NCBI GenBank assembly: GCA_000149265.1
Contig: CH003412.1
Span: forward strand, 3,511,477 to 3,575,476
Source of the DNA: Ciona savignyi
Lineage: Eukaryota > Chordata > Ascidiacea > Phlebobranchia > Cionidae
Length of the DNA: 64,000 nucleotides
Reading direction: 5' to 3'
Shown here: positions 10,389-20,743 of the stretch, in pieces
Layout of the letters: each line of letters starts with the position of its first letter
How positions within the stretch are numbered: position 1 is the stretch's first letter
Made by a program: the position numbers and the translations under genes
The notes under the pieces: generated by a model
Seen by the model: only the letters and a program-made list of their open reading frames with translations
Databases searched by the model: none
Told to the model about the DNA's origin: nothing

Positions 10389-13300
10389 CTGAAAATTATC
10401 AATAAAAGCACAGCAACACCGGTTAAAACAAGGAAAATTGTGCCGCGAAAATGCGCCACAGTTGCTGCATAAATGGCATTGAAAGCAAGTGATGCGACTA
10501 ACTGCGCTGTGCTTTGTGAACACGCCAGAAGTGCAAACACTGATCCCTGCTCATCCTCACCCACCAAACGAGACACCATACTACGAATCATGGTGGATGG
10601 AACAGTGCCAAGACTCCCAAGGCACAAAGCTATGACGAATAATACATTGTGTAACACAAAATAGTGATGTGAAAATCATAAATTTAAAACTTGTAGTTTA
10701 AGTTTAGATGACCACCCAATTGTTAAAAAACAATAAATTTTAGTCATTAGATTTTGTTTTAATTCAGGGTGCACATACTTAAAATTATTCCTTACCTAAG
10801 AAAAGAGTCCATGATGCAGCAGCAAATGCAAAGGTTAAAAAGGAAGCACCCATGGAAGAAACTCCGATAAATACAAACCACCATGAACTTATTCGATTGT
10901 TTAAAATTTTAAAAACGACCAGAGCAATGACAAATGAAAATGATGTGATTGCCGAACTGTATCTGTTATGCAAAGGGGAAAACAACATATAAGGTGTGGT
11001 CAATTTATTTAACCTTTAACTTAAGTGAATTTAAGATAATACCATACAGAAAAAATATTTTTTTTAAACATCTAGAAAATTTTAGATTTTCTACTATGCC
11101 TAACACACTTTTTATTAATAAAACTATCCATCTTCATAATGAGATAGTAGCCTATAGCATTTATTTCTAAACTAATAGACACTGTGTTTATCAAGACCGG
11201 TGGCCCGAGCGGTGGGTATAATGTTAAATTATTATACATTATAATGTTAAGTCATGCATGGTTTGGTTAGATTATATTTTAAAATTAAATAATTTTTGTT
11301 GAAATAGGGAATGAAAAGGTGCAGTTTAAATCGCTGGCACCCCTTTAGTTTGCACATTCACGGGACTTACACAATGTGATTTGTATACTGTGATCAGTGT
11401 AATATATATACATTGTTTGCCCTTTTAAAATATTTACAGGGTTAATGCAAAATAATATGAACATTAAACAACTTACCCTATTAGATTTGGTGTCCAGCAA
11501 AACGGAGAACTAAGCTCATACACAATAATTATATCAGTATAGCCAGTAAACAACATCATCATGATAAAAAAGCTAAGCAGCATGCCAAAAAGATGGCCAC
11601 TACCGCGAAATTCAGCTAATAGCATTCGCCATATGCCAGAAAATGGTTGACAAGTGAATAGTTTTCTAGATATAGAAAGAAAATAAATTAAACATTGCAT
11701 AAAAGATAACTTTGTGGTTATAGTAATATAAGAACCTTATAGACACAAAAAAACATAATTAACTGTTTAGGGAAAATGATTAGGTAAAATATTAAGTCAT
11801 TGCTTTATTACTTTGTTTATTTTAATAAATCAATGGGGTAGTAGTTGTTTTAAGTGAGCTGCACAAAGTTAAAGGTCACTAACACATGTAAAACCTAACT
11901 TAACACAAGAAAAACCTAAAAATAATATAATTTCTTACTTGAAATCCTGTATAATTGAATGAGCATGATCATGTTGTACTGATTCAGGTAATATCAATAG
12001 CGTGTAGATAACACCAAAAATTGTTAAAGAAAATGGTAACCACATCGGTACAAATAGTCCCTGAAATTTAATTCTGATGTAAAAAACTCATTCAATATAC
12101 TGTTAAGTTTTTTTTGTATAATTCAGGGATATTTACCTTGTCTTTACTTTAAGGGTAAGACAAAGGAATATTACGTTTACATTATCAGATTATCTCTTAC
12201 CAACAGAGCTATATATGTGTTAAGTATGATGGAGACAATACTATACAATTATTTAAACCATTAATCCACTAAGTCTAGGCATTGTTCATTAAGTGTTTTA
12301 CCCACAGATACAGACATCTATCAGCTATTATTGAACCCACATTTGGTTGACAATTGTGAACTAAAACTATGCTTAATTTAGTTTAAAAGCCTTATATGAT
12401 ACCATCCAATGTAAATATTTATTGAAGATTCTTTTTTTAAACGGAAAAGTTATGCCTGAATTGCACAAAAATGTGTAATATACGTTGTACCTGAGCTTCA
12501 ACCCATATACCAGCAGCAAGACTTGCAACCAAGCCTCCAATGCCAAGTGATGCTTCTGCCACAGCAAACCGAATAGTTCGACTTTGGACGGATGAAACAT
12601 CAGCAAGATAAGCAAAACAGCAACAAAGCAATGCTGAGAAATCACCACTAAAGCCGCAAACCAGTCGACCAACAAGAAGTAAATAAATCGGGAGTTGGAA
12701 GTGAATAACAGACATAAAGATGCAGATAAGAGCCAACATTCCTAAGAACGTTGAAATGATGGGTTTCCTTCTGCCCACTTCATCCCCCCACGAACCCACC
12801 AACGCAGTGCAAAATAATGACGGAATGAATCCTAAAATCAAGATTTAATAACATGTAGGGGACATACTAGTAGCATACGCGGTATCTAATGCAATGTGCT
12901 TATTTGAACAAATATAAAATGATATTTAAAATTTGAACATTACGGGGATTTTTTTATGTTTTTTAAACAATTAGTAAAAATATATATGAAATAAGATTAA
13001 TTACTTTTGAAACAAGAAAAAAATATGCCGAAATAACAGTTGTTAAAGCATACCATACTCTGGCAAAACTCCCTTTAAAACCAAAAAACTCAATTCATTT
13101 TTAAGATTAAGATTATTACAGACATACAATCATTATACAGATTTATAAATACATAAACTTTATTATACTATATCACCCTCAACAGGTGTAAAATATAAAT
13201 AATTCAAAAATTAAGAGTACCGGTACCTGCAACATTTAAGTAAAGTACCCAGAGGCTTGTTTCTGCAGAAACTTTTTTTTCCAATTCAGAGATTGGATCG

Positions 13301-13479
13301 CTTGAATTCAAATTACCACATTGTTTATTTGATCCGTTTGAATTGTTTATTCCATATTGCACTGACAGCCGTTGATATATGTACTGTTGTGATATGATGG
13401 TGTTCATTGAAATAATTAAAATAGCTGAAAACACTAACGGCTCCACAGTTATTCTAGATAATCCGTTTAAACACAGCAT
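10389..13479 (-). CDS. SLC46-type MFS transporter, copy B (3' end unresolved)
   Basis: Tandem paralogue of the gene at 5481-8637. Exons: 13227-13479, 12491-12831, 11939-12060, 11477-11665, 10796-10962 and 10389-10629. The five exons after the first are exactly 341, 122, 189, 167 and 241 nt, identical in length and phase to copy A. Family marks: TVEPLVF, SWGDEVGRRKP (MFS motif A), ELSSPFCWTPNLIG, TMIRSMVSRLVGEDEQG and FNAIYAATVAHF. The final ~10 codons are missing: either a short exon just downstream (acceptor near 10310, frame SKVCLQGLGQ then stop) or sequence lost in the gap. The ATG follows a splice-acceptor-like ttttcaag directly. Transport substrate unknown. Confidence 0.87.
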
Positions 13480-15798
13480 CTTGAAAAGCAAAATATGTAT
13501 ACCAGTACAGTACCTACTTTCTGTCTGAAAAGTTTTAACTTCTTTTTACAAATTTATAATACTGGGTAGGTACACGACGAGGTTTAAACATACTGAAAAA
13601 AGTATTTTAGGGTATTAATTGTACTGAATTTCGCGGTTTGTCATTGTTTATTATGTAGGCTACGGCAATGTCGTTGTCCCTGATTTCCCACACCATGTAA
13701 ACCAACAGGCGCTTATGGTTTCCTTTTCACAAAATACTATGCGCTAATTGTTATTTAAGAAGATTGATTCAGTTATAAAAACGTGGTTTAGAGTTAAAGA
13801 GCGAAGTAATCTACGGCATGGTGTTAAGGCCATGGCCTTCCTTGGCATTGTCCTGGCAGGATCGCCATAATTAGTTAAACCCTGTGTGTTTTACTGTATC
13901 CGCACTTAATCAAGAATAAAAGATCTTTTGTTATGTTATTGAAATGCAAGAATCGGAATATTGTTAGTAAGGGAATCGTCAGGACAGATCAGGTGTCAAA
14001 CAATATATACCACCAAATATAGAACTGAAACAGACAAAACCCTACATAGTTACAGTAGTTTTAACATACAACAAAATATGATTGAAGATAATACCCCAAC
14101 CCCTTCATTCACATACTCTTATATGTAAACATTCATAACTAAACAGTGTGCATTGTATGTAGATATAACATATGTACTGGTGTATACATACAATACAGGA
14201 ATTTGTAGATGAACCTTAGGTTTTCAGGTGTTTATACTTGGTGCTTATGACTGGCACTTGACCTGACCTAAAGAAGCTAGCTAACAGTCTAAGATGACTC
14301 TCTAATCAGACAACATCAACAGAAGGTTTCCTTTATTTTTAGTTACAATCTGACATTGTAAATTACACTTAGTTCAAATGATTCGTTAGTCATGCCGTAT
14401 GATATAATGTATTACATAGGAAGCATCAAGACTGATGTGGGGATTACAGCCGATTCACACAGGCCACAGGAAATGAGGGAAAGGTTTGGTACAAGCACCG
14501 CTGTGCAGTAAGGGCTTCTTTTAACAAAACTTGATATAATGTGCACAAAAATATTACGCGAAACTAACTACAACTTGTTCTACTCAAACATGACAGACTT
14601 AACTAATCTGCAGGACAACTTTATGTCTTTAGTTCTACTGACTGGACAGAGAGGATAGAAACAAAAAATCAAATTCCGCCTGTATGAAGATGTCTGTACT
14701 TTACCAGAATACCAAAGTTGTGGGCAAACTAGAGTGTTAACCACCACTATTTGAAAAACCCATTCTGAATGCACGCTATATGTTTGTGTACGAACAAACG
14801 ACCGGGCCTTCAGGTTACCTATAGAACTAATCACAATTGGTATTTCTGGTACCTTATACAAGGGTCAAGAACTTTATCGTTTTGCAAAAACTTTTAATTA
14901 CCAATGCAAACTTTTTATCCATGGTCGCTTGATGAAGTATTTAAGATCAAAATTGTTCTTGAAAGCATATTATATATTAGCTAACAATTTTAAAACTTTT
15001 TTAAACACAACTGGCCATTTCCTTACTATTATTATTACAGGTCGTAAAAGCAGACTAGTCACTGGGTTAGGCGGGATTACGTTTTAGGGATTTCCCTGAA
15101 AACGAATACAAATGATTAAAAGTTTAAAAAAATATAGATCTTTTTTAATGCGATAGAGATCTTCCGAACAAATATGAATTAACTTAAAATAGACAAAGTA
15201 ACCAACAGGTGCGCTAATCATCAAAAACCCGCGACAAAAATAGTTTTAACAGTCTCTATAATTATCTGGTTTTAATATTTTAAGAGGCGCTTAACTAATT
15301 TTTTCCCATCTCTTCAATGTCACTCAAAATCTTGACATAGGAAGTCTTAGATTTTTTCACAATTTAAAATTGAAGCTTGGATGTGCAACCTAAACTCAAA
15401 ACCCTCCAAAATGTTACTTAAAGAGCCCATATCCCTCCGTACATCGGCAACTTTTTTCCAACAAAACAGCTAGCATTTGCACAATCAACACCTTTAATTT
15501 AAAAAGCACTGCTTTACCTATATAAAACTTTACAGTTAAACGAGAACACCGGCACGCAGCTAAGTACACTACATGCTGCTTCCAACCAAAAAAACATTGG
15601 GGAATCACCTCCATTGTTACTCAGCAAATCACTCGTCTAAAAAACAATGACAAAGGGACGCTACCAGTTGTCACATCCGGCCGCTCATAGAGGTATTAAT
15701 TGGTTATACGCCATCTTTAACAGCCTCTGGGATCACTTTAAAGATTCTTCTACATCTTTGTGACAGACAATTTCAAGATTAAATCCGGAACGTTTAAC
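13480..15798. other. Intergenic, no gene recognised
   Basis: About 2.3 kb of AT-rich sequence. Open frames of 66-93 codons at 14580-14861 and 15414-15614 (both minus) lack family resemblance and flanking splice logic, so I do not call them. Confidence 0.5.
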
Positions 15799-15804
15799 AC
15801 TTTT

Positions 15805-16284
15805 TAGCACCCCTTCTTTTCTTTTAAACTTCTATCGGGGCAAGCGCATTTGGCCGCTCGTCGCTAAACCAAAAGGTCACTTTAGGCTGTCCTTTCCAGT
15901 TTGTAAAGTCGGTGTTTGTCTGATTTCTGACTCCAATAACTTGCAGCATAAAATTCAGAATATAGACTTTAGACGCACGGCAAAACTTTTATTCTGTAAG
16001 CTGCATTCTATTGCTGAGAATGCAGCGCATAGTATCGTGATTGGTGGCAATATATTGTACGTTTACATACACGGCAATATATAGCAAAGTGGGAAGACAT
16101 TTCGACGCCCAATTTAATTGGGATAACGACTGGTGTTTTAAGTACAAAAGGCGGTTTAGTTGTCGTAAATACGACGCAAATGACATGTTAGATATACGTC
16201 GTTCACATACGGGTTCTACAAACAGTATACGTGATCATTATACATAAAAATTATATTAGTTCCCGAAAGCATCGATTCACCACA
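15805..16284 (-). repeat. 3' LTR of the LTR element
   Basis: 480 bp, starting tgtggtgaatcg and ending ggggtgcta on the minus strand. Identical by eye to 18494-18973. It contains short palindromes such as gtcgtaaatacgac and a repeated ggcaatatat motif. Confidence 0.9.
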
Positions 16285-16299
16285 TATCTCCCTTTTTCC
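16285..16299 (-). other. Polypurine tract
   Basis: ggaaaaagggagata on the minus strand, directly before the 3' LTR: the expected plus-strand primer site of an LTR element. Confidence 0.8.
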
Positions 16300-16804
16300 A
16301 GGCATTTTTAAACAAAGTATTATGCCTATTCTCGTTGTGGTGAGATTCGATGTTGAGGGAAAATTCTTGATCGCCTTTCACAGCACCACGTAGAATTAAT
16401 TCGAACCTGCAAAGACTAATAGACCGTGGTTGGGCAATCAAACGCCAGGCTACACAATTATGCATAACAATCTGGTGCAATGTCTGTGAGTGCGTGATTT
16501 TATTGTCGTGTAAAATGCAGTAGTTGTGCCATCTCATAATCACAGCAGCAACGCCACGACTTAAACCACAAGACCCATTTAATGCTATACTTTTGCCAAC
16601 CAGTTAGTCAAACCGAGACGTAGCCTACATATCGGATGGTACTTAAAAAGCGAAATATGAACAATCGAGTTAAATAATAGTCGCGCTGTGGGACAGATAA
16701 ATAAAGAAAATAACAATATATCAAAAAGGCGGAAATCATAAACGACCAATACACGGCATGTCATAAGTCAAACTACGGGACGCAATATTCCTGATAAAAA
16801 TACG

Positions 16805-17926
16805 CTACACGTCGCGGTAGGTTCTACGTACAGACAGTGTGACTCGACGCGGAATAGGTGGGGCTATCGTTACTCGTTCTGTAATTCGAACAGCGCTCGT
16901 AACTCGTTGAGGTATGGGTGGTGGTATAGGCAATACGTTGTGGTCAGTGCGATCTAGGATATCCTTATCTTTAAGTTGCACCGAAACATTACAAACGGGA
17001 AGGACAGCCGTAGCTAATGCATCAACCTTGGCGGTACGATTAACAATCGGAAACGAATCACTTAGACGGAAAGTCTCACCCTCTTTTTCATACCGAGTAG
17101 AATTGTCGGGTCTATTGTTTAAAAGGGAAGCCTTCGAAACACATGAAACCACGGTGGGAAGCGTAGAGCGACAATATGCATTATATTTAGGCGCAGATAT
17201 GCCATTTACACAAACTAATTTGTGCGTACCCTGGAAACGTACGTCAGAAAAGTTATTATGCCTAGGAGACCGGACAAGGCGACAATTACGCAGGTCCGCG
17301 ATAAAACCAAAATATCGTAAGAAATCCCGACCGAGAACGGGATGCCGTACATTACCAATACGAAATCTCCAACGAAATACACCGACGTCCTTAAATGATA
17401 TAGAGACTTGTTTATGACCAGACACTCTAATATTAGTGTCGTTCAACGATAGGGCGCAACAAGCGGGATTATATAAAGACATTTCATTATCCATTGGAGG
17501 CACAGTTGAAAATTCCTCACTTTCGTCAACTAAATAGTGTATTCCACTCTTTTTATCAAAAACAAAGAAAGACCTAATTCGATCGGATTCAAATGTTCGT
17601 TTAGAACACAATCTAGAAACGCGTTCACGCCTACGAATATTTGTCTTTCGCACTTGGCGACGACCATTTACGCCAAATTTGCAACAAAAACATAATTTAA
17701 ACGGCGCGTCAACATTACTACTACACAACAGACAAGAGTAGGACTTAGGCGCGCCTGTTTGAATACTTGGCAGGTTGCTGTATAAGCGAAACTTAGGGTC
17801 ATGAGGCAAAATATCGTTAGCGCTACTAACCATTTTCTGAGATGGTGTTCGTTCAATTGTAGATAGTGTAGGTTTGTTCTTTCTGTTTTCAAACCTGTAA
17901 AGTGAGACACCGATATTACGCATCAT
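16805..17926 (-). CDS. Gag/protease-like ORF of the LTR element
   Basis: 373 codons from ATG 17924-17926 to a stop at 16805, the only long ORF of the element. Residues ~63-83 have clustered cysteines (CLLC ... CFCC), perhaps metal binding. A Ty3/gypsy-type retropepsin region follows: HYLVDESEEFSTVPP, then a strand-rich part ending HPVLGRDFLRYFGF and IADLRNCRLV, which match the family flap and ILGxDFL parts. The catalytic D-T/S-G is D-E-S here (17519-17527): the aspartate remains but the glycine is gone, so proteolysis is doubtful. After the protease part a Pro/Arg/Val-rich tail ends the ORF with no pol. The open frame fits a young insertion; whether a protein is made is unknown. Confidence 0.7.
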   Translation of the reverse strand: MMRNIGVSLYRFENRKNKPTLSTIERTPSQKMVSSANDILPHDPKFRLYSNLPSIQTGAPKSYSCLLCSSNVDAPFKLCFCCKFGVNGRRQVRKTNIRRRERVSRLCSKRTFESDRIRSFFVFDKKSGIHYLVDESEEFSTVPPMDNEMSLYNPACCALSLNDTNIRVSGHKQVSISFKDVGVFRWRFRIGNVRHPVLGRDFLRYFGFIADLRNCRLVRSPRHNNFSDVRFQGTHKLVCVNGISAPKYNAYCRSTLPTVVSCVSKASLLNNRPDNSTRYEKEGETFRLSDSFPIVNRTAKVDALATAVLPVCNVSVQLKDKDILDRTDHNVLPIPPPIPQRVTSAVRITERVTIAPPIPRRVTLSVRRTYRDV

Positions 17927-18455
17927 TGTAGTATCCAAGTATCAAAAGACCAACCCAGGACTACAAGTTTTTGCAAGTCAGATTAAGTTAACCACGTGGC
18001 TCTGTATAGCAGTTATAGTAAGCACACACAATAACCTAGCAATTAGTATTTGAAATAGGCAGGAGCAATAACTTAAAAAAACTAAAAACTGTTAATAAAA
18101 TAATTTAAAAATAAAATAAAAATACACTCCTGATCGTAGAGAATTTTCTTTCTTCGTTCGTCGGAATTCCAACGGCGAAGCTTAACTTTGGGCTGTAGCA
18201 ATCAATTTCTTGTACGTTGTTTATGCAGATCCTGTCGAGGTCTTGGCTTACTCGGGTGAATTAGACAGTTTTTAATCTTGAACAATAGACGGTAACGTTG
18301 CTCGCTGACTTAAGTCAATGATGACAAAACTTTAGGCGGCTTCTTCTGCAAACAGTTCTAGGCGGTATCTTCAAGTTTATCTCTGTTTAAGCGGATTTTT
18401 TCTTGATTCCTCTTACAACTTCGAAATGAAGCTTGCGGTATACACTTTTCTTCGG

Positions 18456-18490
18456 GAAGGTTGCGTGTTCATATCACGTCGGGGTCACCA
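18456..18490 (-). other. Primer-binding site matching tRNA-Trp over 35 nt
   Basis: Read on the plus strand, 18456-18490 equals the 3' end of eukaryotic tRNA-Trp(CCA) including the added CCA (ending cacgtcggggtcacca), spanning tRNA positions 42-76 with one mismatch, T for A at position 58. A normal site covers only 18 nt (positions 59-76). It lies 3 nt from the 5' LTR. The tRNA comparison is from memory of vertebrate tRNA-Trp. Confidence 0.85.
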
Positions 18491-18493
18491 ATT

Positions 18494-18973
18494 TAGCACC
18501 CCTTCTTTTCTTTTAAACTTCTATCGGGGCAAGCGCATTTGGCCGCTCGTCGCTAAACCAAAAGGTCACTTTAGGCTGTCCTTTCCAGTTTGTAAAGTCG
18601 GTGTTTGTCTGATTTCTGACTCCAATAACTTGCAGCATAAAATTCAGAATATAGACTTTAGACGCACGGCAAAACTTTTATTCTGTAAGCTGCATTCTAT
18701 TGCTGAGAATGCAGCGCATAGTATCGTGATTGGTGGCAATATATTGTACGTTTACATACACGGCAATATATAGCAAAGTGGGAAGACATTTCGACGCCCA
18801 ATTTAATTGGGATAACGACTGGTGTTTTAAGTACAAAAGGCGGTTTAGTTGTCGTAAATACGACGCAAATGACATGTTAGATATACGTCGTTCACATACG
18901 GGTTCTACAAACAGTATACGTGATCATTATACATAAAAATTATATTAGTTCCCGAAAGCATCGATTCACCACA
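18494..18973 (-). repeat. 5' LTR of the LTR element
   Basis: 480 bp, identical by eye to 15805-16284; the promoter copy for minus-strand transcription. Confidence 0.9.
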
Positions 18974-18979
18974 ACTTTT

Positions 18980-20743
18980 ATAAATATTGCCACAAATATT
19001 GTGTTCATTGACCCTACTGCCTGAAAGAATGCTTATCAGCCTGGCTATTTTGAAAACCTTCGTGATTATTGATTAGAAAATCTTGAATTCCGTAAATGTT
19101 GTTTAAAGCTGCATGACTTTTTAATTGTAAAATCATAACCTAATTTTTGATCTCTAAAGCTTGACTTTAGCGACTCTTGATTGGAAAATACCAAATTGTG
19201 TAGGCCTATAGTCGGACAATCTTTCCACTTCTACCGAAAAAGCCTGACTTCCTGAATTTCGCGTGCGTTGGGTCAGGGACGTTCGTGATTTGGTGGAAAT
19301 GGCATGACTGTGATTTTACAACCAGCATAATGCATTGCATACCGCCACAACTTCGAATCCCAGAAATCTGTTATCTCAACCATGGCCTGCTTTTATACAT
19401 TGTTTAGTAATCAAATTATATGATGCTGAATAAATAGTAGGCCTAACCAAATCAATTAAAGACAAGTTATTCGAAAATTGACAAATATAATAGGATAGCT
19501 CGTCGTCGCAAACACCACACATTGCATGCAAATCTTGTTTACACCCCACTCCGTGGAGTGCAGACTTACATCGGGCACATGCTTATAAATGCACCGTTGT
19601 TACAATGTGTGGCACAATTTTGACCGTACCCTATTTGTTCGATTCCCTGTCTGCCCATTCAAAAAATCACACATGGTTTCTAGCATAAACAAACTTGTGT
19701 ATAAATATCGTTTGTTTCTGCAAGAATACACTAATAAATGTTTAGTTTACCAAAGCAAACTTGATATTCATGTTTTATAAATAAAGTATTTATGTTGGTA
19801 CAGGCTACAAGAAACAACAATAAAAACAAAGAAAATTAGATAACGGCTTAAATTGTTTAACTAATATTGAAGTATACCAATAACATTTTTAATATAAGTT
19901 TGGAAAATTCTCTTTTATTGGAATACGACTAAGTGAAGTAACTTGTTCTTTCCATACCAAAACATAAAGAACGCAGGCGACGAAAATGCCGTAAATTCGG
20001 AAAGCGGTCGCAGTGCTTTATATACTTTTACAGGATACAAAATATATAGAGGCAGCACAATATGTATATTTTATCCATTTAACTTGATTGAACAATTGTA
20101 CTGTTTGCTTTAGATTCTGATTGGTGAGTAATAAAAATATTTTGCTAAAACGTTTCGTTAATGCTGTTCAATTTGAAGTTTAATTACGTACTAATTAACT
20201 GGTTCATCTAAAACTATTGGAAACACTTATTGATGTTTTTATGTATTTCTAATTACCATATAAGAGGCCAGATATAGAGGTCAAACTAACACGCAACTTA
20301 AAGATGTGTAGCCTCATATTTGTTCTAATTAGGATAAACATTTGTGTTGTAACCAAACCCTTACTGTTTCGCTAAGCTTTAATGATAGCCCCGGGCCAAG
20401 TTACATATAGCCAATACTTCGTAATAGCATAATATCATTGTGTTGTTCGTGCGATATGCTATTAGAGGAAAATAAGTGTGTAGTGAAGAGGGTTAGGCTA
20501 TAATAGAGCAGAACAGCGTTTAAAAGTCAATAAGATTCAAAAGTTTTAATCAAATGCTTAATCATATATTTTTGGCGTTTAAACGCCTGTCACTTCCTTT
20601 TTTTAATTTTTGCTAAAACTGCGTTGTTTATTGTTTTTTTTACATTAAAACGAAAATAGTTATAATTGTAATTGATTTAGGACTTAGGTTATTAATAAAT
20701 TGTTGTAAAGGGGGGATATAGAAAACTGTCAGCGCTATTGCAC
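18980..20743. other. Intergenic, upstream of the fucosyltransferase-like gene
   Basis: AT-rich, no convincing ORF or repeat. It includes whatever promoter drives the gene at 20744; no core element stands out. Confidence 0.45.

Larger units (their letters stand above)
15805..18973 (-). mobile_element. Non-autonomous LTR retrotransposon, complete and young
   Basis: A 3.17-kb element read on the minus strand. Two direct repeats of about 480 bp (15805-16284 and 18494-18973) are identical by eye over their whole length. Flanks actttt at 15799-15804 and 18974-18979 are the target-site duplication (4-6 bp, as the LTR edge is ambiguous by 1-2 nt). A primer-binding site lies next to the 5' LTR and a polypurine tract next to the 3' LTR. 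The 2.2-kb interior has one ORF with a Ty3/gypsy-like protease region and no reverse transcriptase, RNase H or integrase, so it must move using another element's enzymes. Identical LTRs indicate a very recent insertion. Confidence 0.9.

Noticed and set aside
14580-14861. 93-codon minus-strand frame
   Set aside because: No family resemblance, no splice context and ordinary AT-rich surroundings.
16041-16247. Identical 65-68-codon frames in both LTRs
   Set aside because: They are present on both strands of the LTR and have no similarity; open by chance and identical because the LTRs are identical.
16914-17417. 167-codon plus-strand frame inside the LTR element
   Set aside because: It is antisense to the protease-like ORF, which has family similarity; this frame has none.
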